DNA of 64,000 nucleotides from Paraburkholderia dioscoreae. Its GTDB lineage: Bacteria > Pseudomonadota > Gammaproteobacteria > Burkholderiales > Burkholderiaceae. This document shows, piece after piece, positions 51,960 through 60,107 of the stretch (positions are counted from its first letter, which is position 1; each line of letters starts with the position of its first letter). Under the pieces are notes generated by a model, which searched no databases, was not told the DNA's origin, and was given only the letters and a program-made list of their open reading frames with translations. The stretch is taken from assembly GCF_902459535.1 (NCBI RefSeq), contig NZ_LR699554.1, positions 372,001-436,000 of the forward strand, read 5' to 3'. Position numbers and translations under genes: made by a program.

Positions 51960-53591
51960 TTACGGCGCGCGCAGCCGCTCAAGGCGTGCCTGCAGTTCGC
52001 TCATCGGTTCGACGACCGTGCGTGCCGTGCCCGCATAGATTGCACCGTCGTTGCCGTCGAGGGTCACTTCGTCGCCCTCATGCAAGACAGTATCGCCCAA
52101 TTGCAGCGTGCGTGCCGACTCGTCGAGGCGCAACGCCGTGCAGCCCACAAGGCAGACCTTGCCGAGTTGCCGTGCCACAACCGCCGCATGCGAGGTGCGT
52201 GCGCCGCGCTGCGTGAGCAGACCCGCCGCCACTTCCAGCGCGGCGATGTCGTCGGTCTCGGCGTCGCGCCGCACCAGCACGACCGATGCGCCGGCGGCAT
52301 GGCGCGTGCGTGCGCGTGCTTCGTCGAAGGCGATTTCCCCTGCCGCGACGCCGTTGCTCGCACTTGCGGCATGCGCGAGCGGCGTCAAGGGGCGATCATC
52401 CGATGCCACGATACGCGTGCGTGTCAATGCAGCGGGTTTCAGTGCGGCGGTGCGCTCGCGTGCCACGTCGGCACTGATCACGCCCTCGTCGAGCAGATCC
52501 AGCGCGATCCGCGCGGCGGCCTGCGGCGTGCGCTTGCCATTACGCGTCTGCAACATGTACAGGCGCGCGTCCTGCACTGTGAACTCAACGTCCTGCATGT
52601 CGTCGAGCGCATGCTCGAGTCGCGTCGCGGCATCCTGCAATGCCTTCCAGACCGCGGGCATCGCCTGGGCCAGTTCTTCGTGGCCGCGCGCGCTACGCCG
52701 GCCCGATACGACATCTTCTCCTTGGGCGTTGAACAGGAAGTCGACCCAAAGCTTCGGCTCGCCGCTGACCGGATCGCGCGTAAATCCGACGCCCGCGCCC
52801 GAACGGCCGCCGGCATTGCCGAACACCATCGTCTGCACCGTCACGGCAGTGCCGATTGCGTCGCTGATACCGCACTGTTTGCGGTAAGCGCATGCCCTGT
52901 CCGATTGCCAGCTTGCGAGCACCGAGCCGATGGCATTCGCCAGTTGAACCTGCGGATCCTGCGGAAATGGCTGGCCGGCGGCGCGCTCATAGGCGGCGAG
53001 GCAACGATGCGTGAGTTCGCGCAGTTCGGCGAAATCGAGTCCGTGCTCGTCGCGTGTCCCGGCGAACGCGGTGTATTCCGCTTCGAAGATAGACGAGGGC
53101 ACGCCGGCCACCAGTTCACCGTAGCTGGCAACTAGCCTGCGATAAGTGTCCCAGACCAGACGGGGATTGCCGGTCTGGCGGAGCATGCCGGCAAGCGTGG
53201 TATCGCACAGGCCGACGTTAAGCAGCGTATCCATCATTCCTGGCATGGACACGGGGGCGCCCGAGCGCACCGAGAGCAGGAGCGGCTGGCGTGCATCGCC
53301 GAAGCGCTGACCGGTGGTGCGTTCCAGTTCGTGCAGACCGGGTTCCCATACCGTGCTTGCAGTCGCGGTTTCGCGCGCCTGAGCATCGCGGCAGTAGTGC
53401 GTGCCGAGCACAAAAGCCGGCGGCACCGGCAGGTCGAGCTCAGCCATGCGCAGCAGGTTGTAGGCCTTGAAACCGACCTTTTCCGCCGACGCGCCAGCCG
53501 GGTCGGGATTGCCGCGCGGTGCGCCGTCGCAGCCGATCAGATAGACCTCGTCGGGCCAGAGTTGAACGGCGTCAGGTTGAAGTGCTGTCAT
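51960..53591 (-). CDS. PPDK-like phosphotransfer protein lacking the C-terminal PEP/pyruvate barrel
   Basis: 543 residues. N-terminal ATP-grasp part resembles pyruvate phosphate dikinase (AYNLLRMAELDLPVPPAFVL, SVRSGAPVSMPGMMDTLLNV, TVQTMVFGNAGGRSGAGVGF, FLFNAQGEDVVSGRRSARGH). The swivelling domain has RGARTSHAAVVARQLGKVCL, with the phosphorylatable His at residue 468. The protein ends about 75 residues later. True PPDK (~870 residues) continues with the pyruvate/PEP-binding TIM barrel, which is absent. It can probably bind ATP and phosphorylate its own histidine, but the final acceptor must differ or come from the partner protein. Its start overlaps the stop of the DUF47-like gene by 4 bases, so the two are coupled. 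Confidence 0.9.
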   Translation of the reverse strand: MTALQPDAVQLWPDEVYLIGCDGAPRGNPDPAGASAEKVGFKAYNLLRMAELDLPVPPAFVLGTHYCRDAQARETATASTVWEPGLHELERTTGQRFGDARQPLLLSVRSGAPVSMPGMMDTLLNVGLCDTTLAGMLRQTGNPRLVWDTYRRLVASYGELVAGVPSSIFEAEYTAFAGTRDEHGLDFAELRELTHRCLAAYERAAGQPFPQDPQVQLANAIGSVLASWQSDRACAYRKQCGISDAIGTAVTVQTMVFGNAGGRSGAGVGFTRDPVSGEPKLWVDFLFNAQGEDVVSGRRSARGHEELAQAMPAVWKALQDAATRLEHALDDMQDVEFTVQDARLYMLQTRNGKRTPQAAARIALDLLDEGVISADVARERTAALKPAALTRTRIVASDDRPLTPLAHAASASNGVAAGEIAFDEARARTRHAAGASVVLVRRDAETDDIAALEVAAGLLTQRGARTSHAAVVARQLGKVCLVGCTALRLDESARTLQLGDTVLHEGDEVTLDGNDGAIYAGTARTVVEPMSELQARLERLRAP

Positions 53592-55549
53592 GTGTTCGCT
53601 CCGGTTTCACCGAATGCGACGTCGCGCAACGCGTAACCGGCCACCAGCAGACGATCCGAGGCCAGTTCGAGTGTGTTCGCGAGGTCGTGGGCGAGCATCA
53701 ATGCGGCGGCGTCGCGTACGACGGCGAGAATGGCGCGGCGTGCCGCGCGCAGCAGTTCGTCGCACTGGCGCTCTGAACGCAGCACGTTCCACGACGCGGC
53801 CAGAAAGGCATCGCTGTCGATCGTATCGCTTGCGTTACCGAGGCAGCGCGCAATAGCGAGCGACTTGACGTGCTCCTGGGTGGCCATCAGCACGGTTTGT
53901 GCGAGGCGCGACAGCGATTCGTGAACATTGCCGTCCCAGCCTTGCTGATGACCGTCGGCGATCAGGCTCATCAGGAACGCGGCTTCTTCGAGTGCGTCGG
54001 CGATGTCGTCGGAGAGTTCGAGAAGGTGCTTGAACGGCTGCCAGCGAGGCTGACGCTGCGCCTGCTCACGCGCGCGCATCACCAGATGGTCCGCCTGCCG
54101 CTCCCATGCCTTGGCTCTGGCGGCCTGTGCTTGCGCGGGGTTCTCGCCCGCCGGCGGCGCGGACATGACGTCGTGCGTCAGGCCGTCGCTTACCGCTTGC
54201 GCGAGTGCATGGCAGTAACCTGCGTGCTCCTCCAGCAGTTCGAACGCGCTGCTGTGCTGGTGCACGCGCCGCGCGAGCAACAACCGCGTCTGATCTGCGA
54301 CGAGCGCCACGGGTTGCCCGCTGAGCAGGGCGTGGCTTGCCATCTGCAGCACTTCGATCATGAACGCTCGCGCATCGTTCGCGCCAAGCACCGTGTCGAG
54401 CCGGTCGCCGATGCGAAACGACCCTTGACCGACGGCCTGCATGGCAGCGTAGATGAGCTCTTCGCCACCGGCCTTCAACCAGGCCATGTGGCCGGCTTCG
54501 AGCCGGACTGCCTCGCGCAAGACCTCGATGGCGTGGTCTTTGTCGACAAACGAGAGCAGCCGCTTGCGGGCTCTGTTCCAGTCGATCAGGAACACGATGC
54601 GTGATCCGATTCCTTCCAGCGTGGTTTCGAGCGCCCGCTCGTCGGCGCAATCGAAGCGTGCAACGCCGAACGTGTAGGCGTCGCCTTCGTTCAGCGTGGC
54701 GTTCACCTTCGATTGCAGGTCGCTCCACTTCGCACCATAAGGCACCAGCAGCGCCTGGAAGAACTCGAAGCGCGGCCGGTGCAGATCCGAATAACTCAGC
54801 GTGATCGTCAGGCCTTCGATCTGCACGACCAGTACATGTACATCATTGGTGCCGATGTCGTTCTGCACCAGCAGCCGCTCGCCGTCACGCGTCGCGGCCG
54901 TGTCGAGCCCGGGATGGTCGAATTTGAGCGGCGCCGTGCGGTTCAGCCCGCGCATGAACGCGACGACGCGCGCGCGATCTGCCGGTTGCAGTTGCCACAC
55001 GTGCGCGCCGTCGATCTCCTCGCTGGAGAGCGTACTCGCCAACTGGTTGAGCGCATGGTGAAGGTCCATCACCAGCAAATGCAGGCTGTCGTCGCCATTG
55101 GTTCGCTGGCCGCGCGTCAGCGATTGCAATTGCGGGCGGCCAAGGCGTTCGCCGCGCAGCGTGTCGAGTTCGTCCAGCCAGTGCTGGACACGCGTGTGCA
55201 ACGCGTTTGCCGGATCATCCGGTTGAAGGAGCGGCCGCGCCATCGTCTCCAGATCTTCGGCGAGACGCTGTACGAGACGTGCGAGATCGGGCAACAACAG
55301 CGTGCCGTCGACCAGCGAAGCGCTCGCCGGCATGTCCCGAAGCCAGGGCGCGTCGACGTGAGCGGCGACAAGTTCCGCAGTCAGATCCGGTAATTCGCGG
55401 TCGGGATGTTCAGCGTGCGCGAATGCAACCTGCAGCACGCTCAGGTAGAGCTTCAGGCGGTCGTTGGCAGACAGCGCCGCCTTGATCCAGCCTGGCAGCA
55501 GCAGGCTGCGCTGTCCCATTGCAGCGATTGCTTGGGTCTTTTGCGTCAT
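53588..55549 (-). CDS. Large protein with C-terminal PhoU/DUF47-like domain, partner of the PPDK-like protein
   Basis: 653 residues from the ATG at 55547-55549, chosen since upstream sequence is promoter; no strong Shine-Dalgarno. The last ~174 residues resemble DUF47 (PhoU-like) helices: KAWERQADHLVMRAREQAQR, LLELSDDIADALEEAAFLMS. The middle (about 190-340) is unlike anything I recognise, with VHVLVVQIEGLTITLSYSDL and YTFGVARFDCADERALETTL. DUF47 proteins usually work with phosphate transporters. Here no Pit transporter is adjacent; instead a truncated dikinase overlaps the gene. An FNR-type box lies 86 bases upstream. Confidence 0.75.
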   Translation of the reverse strand: MTQKTQAIAAMGQRSLLLPGWIKAALSANDRLKLYLSVLQVAFAHAEHPDRELPDLTAELVAAHVDAPWLRDMPASASLVDGTLLLPDLARLVQRLAEDLETMARPLLQPDDPANALHTRVQHWLDELDTLRGERLGRPQLQSLTRGQRTNGDDSLHLLVMDLHHALNQLASTLSSEEIDGAHVWQLQPADRARVVAFMRGLNRTAPLKFDHPGLDTAATRDGERLLVQNDIGTNDVHVLVVQIEGLTITLSYSDLHRPRFEFFQALLVPYGAKWSDLQSKVNATLNEGDAYTFGVARFDCADERALETTLEGIGSRIVFLIDWNRARKRLLSFVDKDHAIEVLREAVRLEAGHMAWLKAGGEELIYAAMQAVGQGSFRIGDRLDTVLGANDARAFMIEVLQMASHALLSGQPVALVADQTRLLLARRVHQHSSAFELLEEHAGYCHALAQAVSDGLTHDVMSAPPAGENPAQAQAARAKAWERQADHLVMRAREQAQRQPRWQPFKHLLELSDDIADALEEAAFLMSLIADGHQQGWDGNVHESLSRLAQTVLMATQEHVKSLAIARCLGNASDTIDSDAFLAASWNVLRSERQCDELLRAARRAILAVVRDAAALMLAHDLANTLELASDRLLVAGYALRDVAFGETGANT

Positions 55550-55634
55550 GGCAGCCGGTTGTCTGGGTAACTCGCCCAGTCTCGGCTGCCTATATGACAC
55601 TTTCCTGACAGCGGTGGCCACGCGGGAGCGTTCG

Positions 55635-55648
55635 TTGATACACGTCAA
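55635..55648. promoter_or_regulatory. FNR/ANR-type box between the DUF47-like gene and mgtA
   Basis: TTGATACACGTCAA has the form TTGAT-N4-GTCAA, one base from the FNR consensus TTGAT-N4-ATCAA. It is centred 93 bases upstream of the DUF47-like start and 166 bases before the mgtA start, in the shared control region. Oxygen-limited activation of one or both genes is likely. Confidence 0.6.
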
Positions 55649-55713
55649 CTGAGCGCCGATTGACCTGCGCGAGCATCCGCAGAACCGCATATGACGTGTG
55701 CAGGGTGCATGAT

Positions 55714-55749
55714 GGTGAGGAAGAATTCGCACGAGAATTCTTCCTCACC
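55714..55749 (+). promoter_or_regulatory. Perfect 15-bp inverted repeat in the mgtA leader
   Basis: GGTGAGGAAGAATTC (55714-55728) and its exact complement (55735-55749) enclose a 6-base loop. The element sits 58 bases before the mgtA start in a region that would be transcribed as its 5' leader. TCTCCTTTTCC follows, too weak in T for a classical terminator. It could be a leader attenuator or an operator. Confidence 0.7.
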
Positions 55750-55806
55750 TCTCCTTTTCCGCAAACGAAGGGCGCCGGTGTTGTTCAACTTCCGATCGAC
55801 CAGGCC

Positions 55807-58485
55807 ATGATATTTCTCGACGGCAAATATGGCATGCGCACCATGATCCCGGTCCTGACGACCTGGCTGCGACGTTCGCCGTCGCCGGCCACTGTGCACG
55901 TGTCGGCCACCTGCAGCGAAACGCTCACCGAGTTCGCGAGGGTTTCACCTGACGAAGCGCTCCAGCGGCTGCACAGTGCGGCGAGCGGCCTCTCCGCCGA
56001 GGAGGTAGCAGAGCGCTTACGTACTACCGGCTCCAATCAGGTGGCTCACGAAGTGCGCCACACGATCCTCGGTGAACTCGCCAACAGATCGGTCAATCCG
56101 CTGAACCTGCTGCTGTTGTCGCTGGCGGGCGCATCGTACTTCCTCGGTGATTCACGCGCCACGATCATGATCGCGGTGATGGTCGTGCTCAGCGTTTCGC
56201 TCGGTTTTCTTCAGGAGCACCGTTCGAACAAAGCCGCGGATGCACTGCGGCGGATGGTGCGCACGACCGCCACGGTGCGCCGGCGTACAACGGGAACCGA
56301 AGCGGATCATGTCGACATTCCCATCGAGCAGCTCGTGCCGGGCGACGTCGTCCTGTTGTCGGCCGGCGACATGATTCCCGCCGATCTGCGGCTGATCTCG
56401 GCGAGAGATCTGTTCGTCAATCAATCGACACTGACCGGCGAGGCAATGCCGCTCGAGAAAGTGGCGCATGCCTCCGGCGGCGCCGCGCAGACGCATTTCG
56501 ACCTGCCGAATATCTGTTTCATGGGCAGTGCCGTTGTCAGCGGTGTCGGCTGCGGTGTCGTTGTGCTCACGGGCGGCAGGACGGCTTTCGGCCGCGTCGC
56601 CGACCTGATAGCCGCGCAACGCGTCGAGACGAGCTTTGACAAAGGCATTGCACGATTCACCTGGCTGATGATGGCTTTCATTCTGGTGATGGTTCCGCTC
56701 GTATTCGTCATTAATGGCCTGACCAAAGGTAACTGGTTCGAGGCGTTGCTCTTCGCGGTCGCGGTGGCGGTGGGACTCACGCCCGAGATGCTGCCGATGA
56801 TCGTGACCGTCAATCTCGCCAAGGGTGCGATTGCGATGTCGCGGAAGAAAGTCATCGTGAAACGCATCAATGCGATCCAGAATTTTGGCGCGATGGATGT
56901 TCTTTGCACGGACAAGACCGGCACGCTGACGCAGGACCGCATCATTCTCAAACGCCACCTGGATCTACACGGAGACGAATCGGATCAGGTGCTCGAATAT
57001 GCCTATCTGAACAGCGCGCACCAATCGGGTCTCAAGAACCTGCTCGATGTCGCCGTGCTAAAGCATGTGGAGCTTCATGAGCAACTCAAGGTACACGAGC
57101 AGTACACCAAGATCGACGAGATGCCGTTCGATTTCGAGCGGCGCCGCATGTCAGTCGTGCTCGCGCGGGGAGACGGTGCTCACATCCTGATCTGCAAAGG
57201 GGCGGTGGAGGAGATTTTCTCGGCGTGCACCCGTTATGTGATCAACGGCGATATGGGCACGCTCGACGAACGCAATTTCACCGCGGCAAAAGAAGCCACC
57301 GCTGCGCTCAATGCAGACGGGTTTCGGGTCGTCGCGGTCGCCTATAAGGAGATGCCGCCGCAGCAGGCTACCTATACGGTCGGCGACGAGGCCGATCTGA
57401 TATTGCTCGGCTACATTGCGTTTCTCGATCCACCGAAGGAGACGGCCGCGGCGGCGATCGCAACGTTGAAAGAGCGCGGCGTGCAGGTGAAGATTCTTAC
57501 CGGGGACAACGATATCGTGACCCGCAAGATCTGCCATGAGGTTGGACTCACGGTGGACCGGGTCGTGCTTGGCAAGGAACTCGAAACACTGTCGCCCGCT
57601 CAGTTGGCGGATCTGGCGGAAACCGCTTCTGTTTTTGCCAAAGTATCGCCGTCGCAAAAGGCCTCGATCATCGACGCGTTGCATCGGAAGGGACATGTCG
57701 TCGGTTTCCTGGGGGACGGCATCAACGACGGGCCCGCGCTGAAGGTTGCGGACGTCGGCATTTCCGTTGATAGCGCGGTCGACATCGCCAAAGAGTCCGC
57801 CGATATCATTCTGCTGGAGAAGAGCCTTGCCGTTCTTGGCGAAGGCGTGCTCGAAGGCCGCAAGGTGTTCGGCAACATTACCAAGTACATCAAGATGGGC
57901 GCCAGTTCGAACTTCGGGAACATGTTCAGCGTGCTCGGCGCCAGCATCATCTTGCCGTTCCTGCCAATGGCGCCGATCCAGGTGCTCACGAACAACCTGC
58001 TATACGACTTTTCGCAGACCGCCATTCCCACCGACAACGTGGACGAAGAGTACCTGCGTGTGCCGCGGCGCTGGGATATCGGCAACATCGTCAAGTTCAT
58101 GCTGCTGATCGGGCCGATCAGTTCTATCTTTGATTATGTGACTTACTTCATGATGCTTTATGTCTTCGGCGCGTGGGACAAGCCTTCGCTGTTCCAGACG
58201 GGCTGGTTCGTGGAGTCGCTGCTCACCCAGACGCTGATCATCCATATCATCCGGACTTCGAAGGTGCCATTCCTGCAGAGTCGCGCAAGTGCGGCGCTGA
58301 TCGCGACGAGTCTCATCATCGCCGGCGTGGGAATCGCCATACCTTATACGTGGCTCGGCACGTTCCTGGGCTTCATTCCATTGCCGTCGGCGTACTGGCC
58401 GGCCCTTGTGCTGATCCTCCTGAGTTACGCCGTGCTGACGCATCTGATGAAAACCTGGTTTGTGCGGCGATTCGGGCTGGATTGA
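55807..58485 (+). CDS. mgtA: Mg2+-importing P-type ATPase (MgtA type)
   Basis: 892 residues, close to E. coli MgtA (898), from the ATG at 55807; ATGs at 55834 and 55843 are possible and none has a strong ribosome-binding site. Actuator TGE (NQSTLTGEAMPLEK), membrane motif PEMLPM (AVAVGLTPEMLPMIVTVNLA), phosphorylation site DKTGTLT (VLCTDKTGTLTQDRIILKRH), hinge GDGINDGPAL, and late membrane helices (LLYDFSQTAIPTDNVDEEYL). Class III P-ATPase that brings Mg2+ from the periplasm into the cytosol using ATP. Divergent from the DUF47/PPDK-like pair, with the FNR-like box and hairpin between. Confidence 0.93.
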   Translation: MIFLDGKYGMRTMIPVLTTWLRRSPSPATVHVSATCSETLTEFARVSPDEALQRLHSAASGLSAEEVAERLRTTGSNQVAHEVRHTILGELANRSVNPLNLLLLSLAGASYFLGDSRATIMIAVMVVLSVSLGFLQEHRSNKAADALRRMVRTTATVRRRTTGTEADHVDIPIEQLVPGDVVLLSAGDMIPADLRLISARDLFVNQSTLTGEAMPLEKVAHASGGAAQTHFDLPNICFMGSAVVSGVGCGVVVLTGGRTAFGRVADLIAAQRVETSFDKGIARFTWLMMAFILVMVPLVFVINGLTKGNWFEALLFAVAVAVGLTPEMLPMIVTVNLAKGAIAMSRKKVIVKRINAIQNFGAMDVLCTDKTGTLTQDRIILKRHLDLHGDESDQVLEYAYLNSAHQSGLKNLLDVAVLKHVELHEQLKVHEQYTKIDEMPFDFERRRMSVVLARGDGAHILICKGAVEEIFSACTRYVINGDMGTLDERNFTAAKEATAALNADGFRVVAVAYKEMPPQQATYTVGDEADLILLGYIAFLDPPKETAAAAIATLKERGVQVKILTGDNDIVTRKICHEVGLTVDRVVLGKELETLSPAQLADLAETASVFAKVSPSQKASIIDALHRKGHVVGFLGDGINDGPALKVADVGISVDSAVDIAKESADIILLEKSLAVLGEGVLEGRKVFGNITKYIKMGASSNFGNMFSVLGASIILPFLPMAPIQVLTNNLLYDFSQTAIPTDNVDEEYLRVPRRWDIGNIVKFMLLIGPISSIFDYVTYFMMLYVFGAWDKPSLFQTGWFVESLLTQTLIIHIIRTSKVPFLQSRASAALIATSLIIAGVGIAIPYTWLGTFLGFIPLPSAYWPALVLILLSYAVLTHLMKTWFVRRFGLD

Positions 58486-58592
58486 GTGCTGGAACTTGCG
58501 CGATGATGCCGGCGAACGGGAGTCAGGCGGCTCGCGGCGTGGACCGCTGCCAGGGCTACGGATTCCTTCGCCGCGAGTGAGTAGCGCAACGC

Positions 58593-58701
58593 TGCCGCAA
58601 GCGCTCGTAGAAACACATCCTCGGCGTATGGTCGATCCATACACTTCGTGCGTTTCGCGGCGTCAGTACACCTTGGCGTATTCCTACAAGCGCTTGCGGC
58701 A
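58593..58701. repeat. Long inverted repeat / structured element after mgtA
   Basis: Arms TGCCGCAAGCGCTCGTAG (58593-58610) and CTACAAGCGCTTGCGGCA (58684-58701) match at 17 of 18 positions and would close a ~110-base hairpin. Inside lies a smaller stem GTATGG/CCATAC and a short direct repeat (CCTCGGCGTAT, CCTTGGCGTAT). The surrounding ~700 bases have no clear gene. It could be a structured RNA, a 3' processing element or a dispersed repeat. Confidence 0.6.
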
Positions 58702-58706
58702 ACCGT

Positions 58707-58901
58707 CTACGAAAAGAACGCGAACGGCAAAATTGCGGCGACGGAGATAGCGACTCCGACAGTGGTAAACCCCGAGCCAATCGCCAGCACCGTAGAAACA
58801 CTCGCAGTAGCTACAAGCCCCCGACACCAGCGGCGCTGGATCTGACGGCCGACGATTACGCTTCTGTTCCTACCGGCATGTTCGATATTCACTGCTGCCA
58901 T
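58707..58901 (-). CDS. Possible small membrane peptide
   Basis: 64 residues from the ATG at 58899-58901 with AGGA just upstream. A basic N-terminal half (VIVGRQIQRRWCRG) and a strongly hydrophobic second half (LVATASVSTVLAIGSGFTTV, GVAISVAAILPFAFF) are consistent with a single- or double-pass membrane peptide. No family recognised and the reading frame could be chance. Confidence 0.35.
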   Translation of the reverse strand: MAAVNIEHAGRNRSVIVGRQIQRRWCRGLVATASVSTVLAIGSGFTTVGVAISVAAILPFAFFS

Positions 58902-59212
58902 TTTCCTGTACTGACGACATCTCATCCAGAACATCTGGAACCTCGCTCTCCGATTTCGAGATTCTGTCATCGACCGTATAAGGAAGTTATAAAACCGAAG
59001 GGTGCGTACTGTTAATGCGGTATATCCAGGCGCGCAGCCCAGGATGCAACCGCATGTGATCTCTGGCGCATGGCTCGTGATTCCGCTCAACCGACATGCT
59101 TTCTTTATCGGCAAGCTCGCGCTTTATACGAAGGATTTAGGCGCTGCTCGATATCATCGCTCCGCTTGACGCCGCTGCTCCACAGCGAGGCGCCATTCTT
59201 GGGAGAAAAATC

Positions 59213-59584
59213 ATGTTTGAAGCTGGAAAAGAGTATTCTCGGGAAGAGATTCATAGTGTGACGGGAGGATGCAAACAGGCATTCCTGCCGGTGAAGGGCG
59301 GGAAGGTCGTTGCTGCGAGATTGCGTCAGGATCTCAACCCGCATGCGCCGGATGTGATCGTCTGCGACAGCAGTGCCGCAGCACGTGCGGCCGGCCGAAC
59401 GCTCGCGCGACAGACCGATCCGCTTCCTGTATTTGTCAGAACGGCGACTGACCGGTTTCGTTACATGGGCGAGTACGTCACGGACAAATCGCTTACCGCG
59501 CCGGGCGACTACGCACAATACGTGCAGAACACCGGCTTTACGCTCGGCCAGATTTCGCGCGTGATCAAGATGAAACGACGTTGA
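59213..59584 (+). CDS. Small soluble protein of unknown function
   Basis: 123 residues. MFEAGKEYSREEIHSVTGG, then GGKVVAARLRQDLNPHAPDV and VCDSSAAARAAGRTLARQTD, and PVFVRTATDRFRYMGEYVTD. The pattern of a start with EIxxxxGG and a late Tyr-x-Gly-x-Tyr strand suggests a PUA/SRA-like beta-barrel, but this is a guess. GGGAGAAAAATC before the ATG is a good binding site. Monocistronic. Unknown function. Confidence 0.7.
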   Translation: MFEAGKEYSREEIHSVTGGCKQAFLPVKGGKVVAARLRQDLNPHAPDVIVCDSSAAARAAGRTLARQTDPLPVFVRTATDRFRYMGEYVTDKSLTAPGDYAQYVQNTGFTLGQISRVIKMKRR

Positions 59585-59929
59585 TCTCAAGGATCCGTTG
59601 ATTCGTAATCGTCCCTCCGCTGGCTGGGTTGTCGTTCATGCCTAGCCGGCAACTCACGCCGTGGTCGGCCGGCAGATCGCCGTGCTGCGCTCCGTGCGCT
59701 CCTTGCCGACTGGTATCTGGGCGAGGATGTCCATCGTTGATCACCTCTATCCCGCGCCGATAACTTATTGCCAACCGGTGCGGCACCGTACCGACTTGTC
59801 ATGTGGTTTTGGACATCATGAACGCGACGGGCGTTGAAAGACGTGGCCTGACGGCAAAGTCATGCCCGGATTGCCAATGCCAGCCTTGCCGGCGATCACA
59901 CGCCGCCGCCCATTCGGAGGACAACCGGC
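59585..59929. other. Noncoding gap before the desaturase operon
   Basis: About 345 bases without a supported gene; short open frames on both strands have no family similarity. The promoter for the peptide/desaturase unit must be here, but no strong consensus was identified. Confidence 0.45.
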
Positions 59930-60094
59930 ATGAATCCACTCACATTGTTCATTTCCACCGCTTTTGTTTTCGCCGCGCTCGATGTGTGGCAATCGGTTCG
60001 ACCCGAATCCAATGCCGCGCGCGTCCGCTCTCTGACCGCCTGGGGCCTCAGGCTAGTGGTAACACGCTCCCGGATCGGCGCTACCTCGTTGTAG
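59930..60094 (+). CDS. 54-residue membrane-anchored peptide preceding the desaturase
   Basis: Start ATG at 59930 with a strong GGAGG 8 bases upstream. The sequence begins MNPLTLFISTAFVFAALDVW, a single hydrophobic segment, followed by a short basic tail (RVRSLTAWGLRLVVTRSRIG). It ends 13 bases before the desaturase start, in the same direction. It could be a small partner of the desaturase or a leader peptide controlling its translation. Confidence 0.6.
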   Translation: MNPLTLFISTAFVFAALDVWQSVRPESNAARVRSLTAWGLRLVVTRSRIGATSL

Positions 60095-60107
60095 AAAGAA
60101 GGTCGAC

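Noticed and set aside
55660..55806. Longer N-terminus for mgtA starting at 55660
   Set aside because: It would translate the perfect hairpin and run past the normal MgtA length; the start at 55807 gives 892 residues, close to known MgtA.
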